Shown here: positions 1-7,232 of the stretch, in pieces
Layout: each line of letters begins with the position of its first letter
Position numbering within the stretch: the first letter of the stretch is position 1
NCBI GenBank assembly: GCA_030730545.1
Contig: JANQUX010000368.1
Coordinates: 289-19,472, forward strand
DNA: 19,184 bases
From: Maribacter sp.
GTDB lineage: Bacteria; Bacteroidota; Bacteroidia; Flavobacteriales; Flavobacteriaceae
Reading direction: 5' to 3'
Notes under the pieces: model-generated
Database searches by the model: none
Told to the model about the DNA's origin: nothing
The model's input: the letters and a program-made list of their open reading frames with translations, nothing else
Made by a program: the position numbers and the translations under genes

Positions 1-2
1 CT

Positions 3-305
3 AACCCAGGTGGACCGACAGGAGCCGTTCTAATTATGGCACTTATATTATTTGGTTTTCAGACCGCAATCGGAAATGTTCAGACTTTACCGAGTGATTT
101 TTTCGGAGGAAAAACAATAGGTACTTTATCAGGTATTGCAGGTATGGCTGCTAAGTTAACAGCTGCCGCATTAATTTATTTAGTGCCTTGGTTAACTTCT
201 GGCGGTAACTATACTCCAGCATTCGTAATAGGTGCAACAATGGCTATCATTGCTTTAGCAAGTATATGGTTATTATGTGGTAAAATTGAACCGTTAAAAG
301 GATAA
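3..305 (+). CDS. MFS transporter, hexuronate/anion symporter type (C-terminal fragment)
   Basis: The reading frame is open to the left edge, so only the last 100 or so residues are present; the ATG at 36 is internal, because the frame continues upstream without a stop. The fragment is hydrophobic with about three membrane segments, roughly at visible residues 9-28, 45-64 and 72-94. A polar loop with LPSDFFGGKTIGTLSGIAG lies between the first two and resembles the (D)(W/Y)F-(P)-(K)-x-x-G-T-x-x-G-(L)-x-G segment of the anion:cation symporter branch of MFS (ExuT/DgoT-like). The protein would import a uronate or unsaturated uronate across the inner membrane. It lies 40 bp upstream of an SDR reductase in the same direction, and KDG-catabolic genes follow, which supports a uronate substrate. 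The exact substrate is inference. Confidence 0.8.
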   Translation, partial: NPGGPTGAVLIMALILFGFQTAIGNVQTLPSDFFGGKTIGTLSGIAGMAAKLTAAALIYLVPWLTSGGNYTPAFVIGATMAIIALASIWLLCGKIEPLKG

Positions 306-345
306 AAACAAACTGAATTAAGAATAGATTAAAATAAATTATATC

Positions 346-1107
346 ATGAGTACAGAAGGAAAAGTAGCAGTAATTACAGGAGCAACTGGAGGAATCGGTT
401 TTGAAGTTGCTAAAAGATTAGGACAAGACGGTTTTACCGTTATATTAAACGGTATAGACGACTCAGCAGGTGCTGAAAGAATTAAAGAACTTACCGCAGA
501 AGGTATTACTGCCGAGTACGTAGGGTTTGATGTTACCAACGAAGAAGCGGTAACAAAAAACATAAAAGCTATTGGTGATAAATACGGTAAAATAGATACG
601 CTTGTAAATAATGCAGGTGGTTTAGGCGGTAGATCTCGTTTTGAAGAAATGACTACTGAATTTTACAGATCGGTAATGGCATTGAATCTTGATTCAACTT
701 TCTTCGCTTCAAGAGCAGCTATACCTTACCTTAAAAAAGGTGTTCACCCATCAATCATTAACTATACATCTAACGCAGCTTGGACAGCTGGTGGACCAGG
801 TGCTGGTATCTACGGTACTTCTAAAGCTGGTGTTAATGCAATAACTAGAGCTTTAGCTAAAGATCTTGCTGAATACGGTATTAGAGTAAATGCAGTATCT
901 CCTGGTACTATCGATACTCCTTTCCACGCACAGATCAAAGCTACTAAACCAGAAGTTTTTGCTTCATGGGCAAATAACATTATGTTAGGTAGATTAGGTC
1001 AACCTAGTGATGTTGCTGGTGTAGTTTCTTTCCTTGCTGGTAAAGATGCAGCTTTCATTACTGCAGAAACTATCCAAATTGGTGGTGGTCAAGCTTTAGG
1101 TATCTAA
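346..1107 (+). CDS. SDR-family oxidoreductase, probable keto-uronate (DEH/KduD-like) reductase
   Basis: This is a complete classical short-chain dehydrogenase of 253 residues, the usual family length. The Rossmann cofactor motif TGATGGIG is at 11-18, NNAGG at 88-92, the structural Asn in LNLDS at N114, catalytic Ser at S142, and the YxxxK pair at Y156 and K160. The PGTIDTP segment at 186-192 also matches the family. It would reduce a ketone with NAD(P)H in the cytoplasm. Its place after a uronate-type MFS transporter and next to KDG kinase and KDPG aldolase suggests it makes KDG, from 4-deoxy-L-erythro-5-hexoseulose uronate (alginate route) or from the KduI product (pectin route). Which substrate, and NADH versus NADPH, cannot be read from sequence alone. 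It is probably co-transcribed with the transporter and ends at the hairpin at 1134-1169. Confidence 0.82.
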   Translation: MSTEGKVAVITGATGGIGFEVAKRLGQDGFTVILNGIDDSAGAERIKELTAEGITAEYVGFDVTNEEAVTKNIKAIGDKYGKIDTLVNNAGGLGGRSRFEEMTTEFYRSVMALNLDSTFFASRAAIPYLKKGVHPSIINYTSNAAWTAGGPGAGIYGTSKAGVNAITRALAKDLAEYGIRVNAVSPGTIDTPFHAQIKATKPEVFASWANNIMLGRLGQPSDVAGVVSFLAGKDAAFITAETIQIGGGQALGI

Positions 1108-1133
1108 TAAGTAGAAATTATTTTTACTTTATA

Positions 1134-1169
1134 AAAAAGCGTTATTGTAATCTTACAATAACGCTTTTT
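1134..1169. terminator. Perfect bidirectional hairpin terminator between SDR gene and lacI
   Basis: Seventeen bases at 1134-1150 (AAAAAGCGTTATTGTAA) are exactly complementary to 1153-1169, with only TC between them, so the real loop opens to about four bases. The arms end in A5 and T5, so each strand has a GC-containing stem followed by a U tract. It sits between convergent genes and can serve both the MFS-SDR transcript and the lacI transcript. Its last base touches the lacI stop codon at 1170-1172. Confidence 0.9.
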
Positions 1170-2186
1170 CTATTTCGAAGAATCACGTATGATCAGTTCT
1201 GAATCTAAAATGATTTTATTCAAAGATTGTTTCACTACATCTTTATCGACATAGCTTAAAAAAGTCTCTGCAGCAAGTTTACCTATTTGTTTGCTATGCT
1301 GACTTACACTTGTAATCGAAGGGGTTACCAAAGAAGTAAAAGGTTCATTTCCAAAACCTACTAGTTTAATTTCTTCCGGTACTTTAATATTTTTCTCCTT
1401 TAATACTTGTAGCGCACCTAAAGCAGCATAATCACTGGCTACGTAAATTGCATCAGGCCTGTTCTTTAATAACAATAATTTTTCTATTTGTTGCCTTCCA
1501 TCTTCCAATGTTAAGCTGCTTTCTATCAATAATTCATCATCATGTGGTAAATCGTGCTTTTTTATCGCGTCTATATATCCTCTAATTCTGTTATTGTAAA
1601 TTCGAGTTCTGCGATATCCGCCAATATGTGCAATTCTCTTACACCCTTGCGCTATTAAATGCTCAACGATTATATGACTGCTATCATAATCATTAATACC
1701 TACATAGTCAACATTCAAATCATTCTCTCCCCTATCGAAAAGAATTAATGGAATTCCGTTAGATTTTATTTTTTCGTAATATGATAGATCAACCGTTTCA
1801 TTTGCCATCGATGCAATGATACCATCTACCTGTAAATAAAGTAACGTATCTATATTGTTGCACTCTTTTTGAAAAGACTCGTTAGACTGTGTTATTATAA
1901 TATTGTAACCGGCTTTATTAAGAACACCCTCCATGCTCTCGACCACCGAAGAAAAAAAATGACTATTAGTTCTAGGTACTATAACGCCAACCAATTTGCT
2001 TTTCCCTTTTCGAAGTGCACTTGCTAAATGGTTAGGTTGATAGTTTAACTCTTTCGCAACTTGCTTTACAGCTTTTTTTGTTTTTACGCTTATACGCGCA
2101 TCATCATTTAAAGCTTTGGAAACAGCTGCAGCTGAAATACCTAAAACATTTGCAATGTCTTTTAAAGTTGTTCTTTTTTTATTCAA
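1170..2186 (-). CDS. LacI-family transcriptional repressor of the KDG operon
   Basis: The protein has 338 residues, the normal length for LacI/PurR regulators. An N-terminal helix-turn-helix covers residues 7-27 (TLKDIANVLGISAAAVSKAL). A hinge follows around 51-63 (YQPNHLASALRKGKS), and from about 65 a periplasmic-binding-protein-like effector domain runs to the end (VGVIVPRTNSHFF, DGIIAS, LILFDRG, IAHIGG, DAIYVASDYAALGAL, KLVGFGNEP). The start is TTG at 2184-2186: the preceding in-frame codon (2187-2189) reads TAA, and no ATG occurs before the HTH. The gene is divergent from the kdgK operon, and two LacI-type operators lie between them, so it most likely represses both and itself. The effector is probably KDG, KDPG or a related uronate intermediate (inference). 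Confidence 0.9.
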   Translation of the reverse strand: MNKKRTTLKDIANVLGISAAAVSKALNDDARISVKTKKAVKQVAKELNYQPNHLASALRKGKSKLVGVIVPRTNSHFFSSVVESMEGVLNKAGYNIIITQSNESFQKECNNIDTLLYLQVDGIIASMANETVDLSYYEKIKSNGIPLILFDRGENDLNVDYVGINDYDSSHIIVEHLIAQGCKRIAHIGGYRRTRIYNNRIRGYIDAIKKHDLPHDDELLIESSLTLEDGRQQIEKLLLLKNRPDAIYVASDYAALGALQVLKEKNIKVPEEIKLVGFGNEPFTSLVTPSITSVSQHSKQIGKLAAETFLSYVDKDVVKQSLNKIILDSELIIRDSSK

Positions 2187-2202
2187 TTACTTTGTATATA
2201 TT

Positions 2203-2220
2203 TGTTCAATCGATTAACCA
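2203..2220. promoter_or_regulatory. LacI-family operator O1
   Basis: TGTTCAATCGATTAACCA is a near-palindrome centred on CG at 2211/2212, the form LacI/PurR-family regulators bind. It differs from O2 at a few outer positions only and shares the core AATCGATTAA. It overlaps the last two bases of the lacI -7 element and covers the predicted lacI start site, so binding would block lacI transcription. It also lies about 115 bp upstream of kdgK. Confidence 0.72.
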
Positions 2221-2249
2221 AAAGTAAGACTTTAATTAACTTAAACAAA
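2219..2249 (-). promoter_or_regulatory. lacI promoter (Bacteroidota type)
   Basis: On the minus strand TTTG (2246-2249) is followed by exactly 19 bases and then TACTTTTG (2219-2226). This fits the Bacteroidota housekeeping promoter TTTG-N19-TAnnTTTG fully. Transcription would begin near 2212, about 25 nt upstream of the TTG start codon and inside operator O1. This is a pattern match; no start site has been mapped. Confidence 0.7.
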
Positions 2250-2259
2250 GAATGTCTGT

Positions 2260-2280
2260 TTTGGTTATTTTTTAACCAAA
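2260..2280. repeat. Inverted repeat TTTGGTTA-N5-TAACCAAA in the kdgK upstream region
   Basis: An exact 8-bp inverted repeat (2260-2267 and 2273-2280) surrounds a run of five T. The right arm shares TTAACCAAA with the downstream half of O1 (2214-2222). It lies between O1 and O2. It could be a site for a second regulator, an auxiliary half-site cluster for LacI, or a small hairpin if it falls in the kdgK leader. Its role is unknown. Confidence 0.45.
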
Positions 2281-2281
2281 G

Positions 2282-2299
2282 TGGTTAATCGATTAAACA
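2282..2299. promoter_or_regulatory. LacI-family operator O2
   Basis: TGGTTAATCGATTAAACA contains a perfect 12-bp palindrome, TTAATCGATTAA (2285-2296), extended by TG/CA ends. It is the closest match to O1 in the window and ends 36 bp before the kdgK ATG, so it is well placed to repress the kdgK operon. The centres of O1 and O2 are 79 bp apart. I found no exact TAnnTTTG element for kdgK next to O2, so the kdgK promoter remains unplaced. Confidence 0.75.
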
Positions 2300-2335
2300 A
2301 ACGATAAATCAGTATATATCAAACTTAATATTCAC

Positions 2336-3382
2336 ATGAAAAAAGTAGTAACATTCGGCGAAATAATGCTTCGCTTAGCTCCTGAAGGATTTTTGAGATT
2401 TTCACAAGCAAATAGATTTGATGCTATTTACGGTGGTGGCGAATCTAACGTAGCGGTTTCTTTAGCTAATTATGGCGTTCCTGTAGATTTCGTAACACGT
2501 TTACCAAAGAATGATATTGGTGAATGTGCCATGATGGAAATGCGTAAAAGAGGTGTTGGCGTAGATAAAATTGTTTACGGTGGTAATCGTTTAGGTATCT
2601 ATTTCTTAGAAACTGGTGCAGTATCGAGAGGTAGTAAAGTAGTTTACGATAGAGCACATTCTTCTATTGCAGAAATTAAATCTGGAATGATTGATTGGGA
2701 TGCTGTTTTTGAAGGTGTAGAATGGTTTCATTGGACGGGTATTACACCTGCTATTTCTCAAGGAGCCGCAGATGTTTGTTTAGAAGCTGTAAAAGCAGCT
2801 AGTGCAAAAGGTATTACTATTTCTACCGATTTAAATTATAGAGCTAAACTTTGGACATTCTGTGACGATGCTCATAGAGAAAAAATTATGTCTGGTTTAA
2901 CTGAATACTGTGATGTTATTTTAGGTAACGAAGAAGATGCCGAAAAGCATTTTAACATAAAACCAGAAGGTTTAGATATTACTACCCAAGGTCATGATGT
3001 TAAAGCAGAAGCATTCTTATCTGTATGTAAGCAGATGATGAAAAAATTCCCGAAAGCCAAAAAGGTAATCACAACCTTAAGAGGTTCTATTTCGGCATCT
3101 CACAACACGTGGGCCGGTGTTTTATGGGATGGTACCAAAATGTACGAAACTCGTCAATACCAAATTACAGATATCGTTGACCGTGTTGGTGGTGGAGATT
3201 CTTTCATGGGTGGTTTGATCTACGGATTATTAAAATACCCAGAAGATGATCAAAATGCACTTGACTTTGCAGTAGCTGCATCATGTTTAAAGCATACAAT
3301 TAAGGGTGATGCCAACCTTGTAACAGTTTCTGAAGTAGAGAAACTAATGGGTGGTGATGCTTCTGGTAGAGTTGCTAGATAA
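2336..3382 (+). CDS. kdgK: 2-keto-3-deoxygluconate kinase (PfkB family)
   Basis: A complete PfkB/ribokinase-fold sugar kinase of 348 residues. The N-terminal substrate region has FGEIMLRLAP at 7-16 and the di-glycine turn YGGGESNVA at 32-40. The C-terminal ATP signature DRVGGGDSF at 282-290 supplies the anion hole and the catalytic base D288. The EIMLRL/GGGESN pattern is the KDG-kinase subgroup style rather than fructokinase or ribokinase. It phosphorylates KDG to 2-keto-3-deoxy-6-phosphogluconate in the cytoplasm with ATP. It is first in an operon with a phosphofructokinase 35 bp downstream and KDPG aldolase after that, which fits the next step of the pathway. Two LacI operators lie upstream. 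Codon choice is uniform (TTA, GGT, AAA rich), as in a well-expressed gene. The KDG assignment rests on family pattern plus context. Confidence 0.9.
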   Translation: MKKVVTFGEIMLRLAPEGFLRFSQANRFDAIYGGGESNVAVSLANYGVPVDFVTRLPKNDIGECAMMEMRKRGVGVDKIVYGGNRLGIYFLETGAVSRGSKVVYDRAHSSIAEIKSGMIDWDAVFEGVEWFHWTGITPAISQGAADVCLEAVKAASAKGITISTDLNYRAKLWTFCDDAHREKIMSGLTEYCDVILGNEEDAEKHFNIKPEGLDITTQGHDVKAEAFLSVCKQMMKKFPKAKKVITTLRGSISASHNTWAGVLWDGTKMYETRQYQITDIVDRVGGGDSFMGGLIYGLLKYPEDDQNALDFAVAASCLKHTIKGDANLVTVSEVEKLMGGDASGRVAR

Positions 3383-3417
3383 TTAGAAAATAGCTTTAGA
3401 ACTTCTAAAAACCAACA

Positions 3418-4638
3418 ATGTCGAAAAAATCTGTTTTAATTCTTTGTGGTGGCGGACCTGCACCTGGTATAAATACCGTAATTAGTACCGTGGCAAAGGC
3501 TTTCTTAAAAGATAATTATCGCGTTCTAGGTTTACATGAAGGATTCAAAGGAATATTTGATGAAAATCCTAAAATCAAGGAGTTTGATTTTTTCCATGCC
3601 GATAGGATTTTTAGTAGAGGTGGCTCCACATTAATAATGAGCCGTTTTAAACCTAAAAACGAAAAACTAAACACTAGCCTGTTTATTGATAATAATGTAA
3701 AGCTGTTGGTAAGTATTGGTGGTGATGACACTGCTTCTACTGCCAACAGAATTACAGGATTTTTAAAGAAAGAAGGTATTTCAATTGCCAACATTCACGT
3801 ACCTAAAACCATTGATAACGATTTACCGTTACCAGACAGAAACCCAACCTTTGGTTTTCATTCTGCAAAAGATGAAGGTGTACGTATTGGTACTACTACC
3901 TATGAAGATGCGCGAACCAGCCAAAATTGGTTTGTAATGTCTACCATGGGGCGTTCTGCAGGGCATTTGGCGTTCGGTATTGCAGCGAGCTGCCACTACC
4001 CTATGATGATTATACCTGAAATGTTTGACCGTACTGCTATCACTTTTGACAAGGTGGTTCGTATGGTGATTTCATCAATGATCAAACGTAAAATTGAAGA
4101 TATCCATTATGGTGTCGCATTAATTAGTGAAGGGGTTTTTCATAATATGCCAGACTCTGAATTAAATAAGTGTGATATTAAATTCACCTATGACGATCAT
4201 GGGCACCCAGAATTAGGTAATGTTAGTAAAGCGCATATTTTTAATATGCTCGTTCAAAAAAAATTAAAAGAGTTAGGTATTGATATTAAAAGTAGACCTG
4301 TTGAACTAGGCTACGAATTACGCTGTTGTAGACCTATTGGGTTTGACCTTACCTTATGTACGGTTCTAGGTCTTGGCGTAAAAAAATTATTTGACGAAGG
4401 TAAAAGTGGCTGTATGGTTACTGCGAATTCTAGAGGTGAAATTACTCCGCTATTCTTATCAGAAATTCAAGATGAGAACGGTAAAATTGCACCTCGATTG
4501 GTAGATATCAATTCAGAATTGGCAGAATTATGCTTTCAAAACTTATTCTATATAAGTGAAGAAGATTATGAGGATGCAAAAAAATATGTGGACAACCCTT
4601 CGGAGTACGATTTCAACAAAATTTTAACTGAGAAATAA
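3418..4638 (+). CDS. 6-phosphofructokinase, probably pyrophosphate-dependent
   Basis: A 406-residue PfkA-superfamily protein. The N-terminal phosphate loop is GGGPAPGIN (11-19). The donor site reads GGDDT at 101-105 and the F6P/catalytic segment PKTIDND at 129-135 (catalytic Asp D133). MGR (177-179), IPE (199-201), SEG (237-239) and the GYELR segment (299-302 region) complete the substrate site. ATP-dependent PFKs have Gly at the positions equivalent to D104 and K130 here (E. coli G104 and G124). Asp and Lys at these positions are the established mark of PPi-dependent enzymes. PPi-PFK is reversible, so in this operon it could turn aldolase-derived triose phosphate back toward fructose-6-phosphate, or run glycolytically. 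Where many PFKs have R-G-G near the F6P site, this one has RCC (302-304). It sits between kdgK and kdgA, 5 bp before the latter. Confidence 0.88.
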   Translation: MSKKSVLILCGGGPAPGINTVISTVAKAFLKDNYRVLGLHEGFKGIFDENPKIKEFDFFHADRIFSRGGSTLIMSRFKPKNEKLNTSLFIDNNVKLLVSIGGDDTASTANRITGFLKKEGISIANIHVPKTIDNDLPLPDRNPTFGFHSAKDEGVRIGTTTYEDARTSQNWFVMSTMGRSAGHLAFGIAASCHYPMMIIPEMFDRTAITFDKVVRMVISSMIKRKIEDIHYGVALISEGVFHNMPDSELNKCDIKFTYDDHGHPELGNVSKAHIFNMLVQKKLKELGIDIKSRPVELGYELRCCRPIGFDLTLCTVLGLGVKKLFDEGKSGCMVTANSRGEITPLFLSEIQDENGKIAPRLVDINSELAELCFQNLFYISEEDYEDAKKYVDNPSEYDFNKILTEK

Positions 4639-4643
4639 AAAAA

Positions 4644-5312
4644 ATGGCACAATATTCAAGAATAGAAGTAGCAAACGTAATGAAGGAATCTGGTATGGTT
4701 CCATTATTTTATCACCCAGACATCGAGTTAGGTAAAAAGGTTTTACAAGCTTGTTACGACGGTGGCGCACGTTTAATGGAATTTACGGCTCGTGGCGATT
4801 TCGCTTTCGAAGTATTTTCAGAATTGAACAAATACGCTATCAAAAACTTACCAGGTATGATTATGGGTGTAGGGTCTATTACAGATGCTGCAGCTGCTTC
4901 ATACTACATGCAAATTGGTGCAAATTTTATTGTAACACCTTCTTTAAGAGAAGATATTGCAATTGTTTGTAATCGTAGAAAAGTATTATGGTCTCCTGGT
5001 TGTGGTTCTTTGACCGAAATCAACAAAGCCGAAGAAATGGGCTGTGAGATTGTAAAATTATTCCCTGGTGACCTTTACGGACCTGGTTTCGTTAAAGGAA
5101 TCAAAGGACCTCAACCTTGGACAAGCATTATGCCGACAGGTGGTGTTAGTACCGATGAAGCTAACCTTAAAGGTTGGTTCGATGCAGGTGTTACTTGTGT
5201 TGGTATGGGATCAAAACTTATTAGTAAAGAAATTTTAGCAAATAAAGATTATGCTGGTTTAGAAGCTTTGGTAAAAAACACCTTGGCTACCATCAAAAAG
5301 CTGCGTTCATAA
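4644..5312 (+). CDS. kdgA: KDPG aldolase (2-keto-3-deoxy-6-phosphogluconate aldolase)
   Basis: A 222-residue class I aldolase of the Eda/KdgA family, normal length. The catalytic Glu is E46 in MEFTAR (45-50), which matches the E-x-T-x-R pattern. The glycine motif MGVGSITDA is at 74-82. SPGCGSLTE (117-125) replaces the usual IPG-x-x-T-P-(S/T)-E. The Schiff-base lysine is K138 in VKLFPG (137-142), and the phosphate-binding loop IMPTGGV is at 162-168. It splits KDPG into pyruvate and glyceraldehyde-3-phosphate in the cytoplasm. It starts 5 bp after the phosphofructokinase stop, clearly in the same transcript, and is the last gene before a terminator hairpin. Together with kdgK this completes the lower half of the uronate / Entner-Doudoroff route. 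Confidence 0.93.
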   Translation: MAQYSRIEVANVMKESGMVPLFYHPDIELGKKVLQACYDGGARLMEFTARGDFAFEVFSELNKYAIKNLPGMIMGVGSITDAAAASYYMQIGANFIVTPSLREDIAIVCNRRKVLWSPGCGSLTEINKAEEMGCEIVKLFPGDLYGPGFVKGIKGPQPWTSIMPTGGVSTDEANLKGWFDAGVTCVGMGSKLISKEILANKDYAGLEALVKNTLATIKKLRS

Positions 5313-5390
5313 AGTATAGAGGCAACACCACGTGAATTCGACATTCACAAAGTGCGCCTTTTAAAAGTGCATATTTAAGTTGTTAGTTGG

Positions 5391-5439
5391 AAAAGGGCAT
5401 TTAAACTTTGGCATTACGCTGAAGTTTGGTGCTCTTTTT
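5391..5439 (+). terminator. Terminator after the kdgK-pfk-kdgA operon
   Basis: AAAAGGGCA (5391-5399) pairs with TGCTCTTTT (5430-5438), with one G-U pair. Inside, AAACTT (5403-5408) pairs with AAGTTT (5422-5427). The outer 3' arm runs into a T tract (5435-5439). It is an imperfect but plausible intrinsic terminator about 80 bp after the kdgA stop. The rest of 5313-5567 shows no gene; a weak GTGAAT/ATTCAC repeat lies at 5332-5348. Confidence 0.6.
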
Positions 5440-5567
5440 GTTTGTCCTAATATCAAGACCCTTACCTTATTAATTAACTCATTCATATTCAGAGCTATAA
5501 TTTTATAGGAGTAATAACTACGCCCTAATTCAAAAAATAATACCTAAAAAGTTTCTACATTAGAGGA

Positions 5568-7229
5568 ATGAAATACAACAAAGTTTCATTTATTCTACCT
5601 ACTCTAATTCTTTATGTTTTTGCATTTTGCTTTTCTTTAAGCTCTGCTGCACAAATGCCATCTGATAGTTCACTTTTTTTTCGAAATGCGATTGTAAATC
5701 CGGTTGAACCTCAAGACCTTCCATCAGGTATTAACTTTTTTACAAAGCAAAAAGAGAATCATTTAGAATTGCAAGACACTCTAAAAGTTATTTACGATTT
5801 AAGGCTTTTATCTATTGCTGAATTTAAAATAGGAAACAATTTCAATAGCGAAAACCATGTTGTAGAAGCCTTGAACCTCATTAATTCAATGGCTACCAAA
5901 GACACGTTGATTAATGCCAGAGTAGGCTTATACAATCAATTAGGTAGAATTTATAGAACCTCGAATAATTTTAATGAAGCTATTAATTCATTTGATAAGG
6001 CTTTACAAATAGCCACAAAATTAAAGGACAGTGTCATTATACTGAATAATAAAGGCAATATATACACCGACGAATTATCCTATTCCAAAGCCCTCGAAAT
6101 ATACAGATTACTTCACCAAAAACAATCGCAATTAAACAATTACGAACTAGGTTTAGTAGTCGATAACTTAGGGCACGTGCAGGCCAAACTAAACCAACCA
6201 GATGCTTTAAAGAATTTAAAAAGGGCTTTTGATATTCGTGAAAAAAACAATGATATTATTGGGTTACACTCTAGCACTACACATTTATCTCAATATTATT
6301 TAGACAGAAAAGACACGACCAATGCATTAGTATTTGCTGAAAAAACATTGGCACTATCAAATAAAATAAATAGTAGCTCATTTAAGATCGAAGCTATTAA
6401 TTTACTTATGAATTTAAATAGGAATCCGCTTGTTCATGAATATATAAGATTAAACGATAGTATTACCAATGCCAAACAAATAGCAGAAAACAAAAATGCT
6501 TTTCTAAAATATAATGTTGCCGAAGAACAAAAGAAAACCCAAGCCAGTATATTACTTCAAGAAATTGAATCTCGCAAGCGATTGGCTTACCAAGCTCTGG
6601 CATTTATCATTTTTTTAATCTTAGTTGGTTCTTACTTTATCTATCGTAACAGATACCGCAAAGCTAAAATTGAAGAAATCTATAAAACAGAAACCAGAAT
6701 TGCCAAAAAAGTACATGACGAGGTAGCTAATGATATGTATAAAGTTATGACCTCACTTGAAAATAATTCGGGTATTGACAGCAAGGTTATTGATGAAATG
6801 GAGAAGATTTATACCAAAACAAGAGATATTTCAAGAGAAAATAGTGCAATTGACTTAAGAAATGATTTTGATCTTCAATTAAATGATTTATTGCTTGGCT
6901 ACAAAAACAACAAGGTAAATGTGATTACCCGTAACCTTTCTAAAATGCCATGGAATACTGTATCAGAACATAAGAAAACCGCTATTTATAGGGTGTTACA
7001 AGAGCTTATGACAAATATGCGCAAGCATAGTCAAGCATCATTTGTCACCCTAATTTTCAAAAAAGAAGGGTCTAAAATTCAAATAATTTACCGCGATAAT
7101 GGGGTGGGTTGTGATCTTTTTAAAAAAAATGGACTACAACATACGGAATCCCGTATCGCTTCTTTAAATGGAACTATTAATTTTGAATCTAAGCAAGGTG
7201 ATGGCTTTAAGGCATCAATAATAATTTAA
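5568..7229 (+). CDS. TPR-sensor histidine kinase (HisKA_3-like/NarL-class)
   Basis: A 553-residue membrane sensor kinase. A signal peptide at about 1-29 ends in SAAQ. Residues about 65-300 are helical and TPR-like (for example LYNQLGRIYRTSNNFNEAINSFDKAL, 121-146, described here by its 34-residue repeat spacing) and should lie in the periplasm. A coiled stretch leads to one membrane helix at about 342-359. The cytoplasmic part has an H-box KVHDEVAND with phosphorylatable H383, then a HATPase_c domain: N-box ELMTNMRKH (479-487), G1 box DNGVGCD (510-516) and a final GFK glycine at 546. It would autophosphorylate and pass phosphate to the response regulator that starts 3 bp downstream. The signal is unknown. 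No strong promoter was found in the gap before it. Confidence 0.87.
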   Translation: MKYNKVSFILPTLILYVFAFCFSLSSAAQMPSDSSLFFRNAIVNPVEPQDLPSGINFFTKQKENHLELQDTLKVIYDLRLLSIAEFKIGNNFNSENHVVEALNLINSMATKDTLINARVGLYNQLGRIYRTSNNFNEAINSFDKALQIATKLKDSVIILNNKGNIYTDELSYSKALEIYRLLHQKQSQLNNYELGLVVDNLGHVQAKLNQPDALKNLKRAFDIREKNNDIIGLHSSTTHLSQYYLDRKDTTNALVFAEKTLALSNKINSSSFKIEAINLLMNLNRNPLVHEYIRLNDSITNAKQIAENKNAFLKYNVAEEQKKTQASILLQEIESRKRLAYQALAFIIFLILVGSYFIYRNRYRKAKIEEIYKTETRIAKKVHDEVANDMYKVMTSLENNSGIDSKVIDEMEKIYTKTRDISRENSAIDLRNDFDLQLNDLLLGYKNNKVNVITRNLSKMPWNTVSEHKKTAIYRVLQELMTNMRKHSQASFVTLIFKKEGSKIQIIYRDNGVGCDLFKKNGLQHTESRIASLNGTINFESKQGDGFKASIII

Positions 7230-7232
7230 TGC

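Noticed and set aside
2197..2204. TATATTTG on the plus strand as a kdgK promoter
   Set aside because: It matches TAnnTTTG, but there is no TTTG/TTG about 19 bp upstream and it would give a leader of about 125 nt; the minus-strand lacI promoter in the same region is a much fuller match.
4751..4972. Open frame of 73 codons inside kdgA in another frame
   Set aside because: It is rich in Arg, Cys and Phe with no domain pattern and lies wholly inside a well-supported gene.
5332..5348. GTGAAT-N5-ATTCAC inverted repeat as regulator site or terminator
   Set aside because: Arms are only 6 bp, there is no T tract, and no nearby promoter gives it a context.
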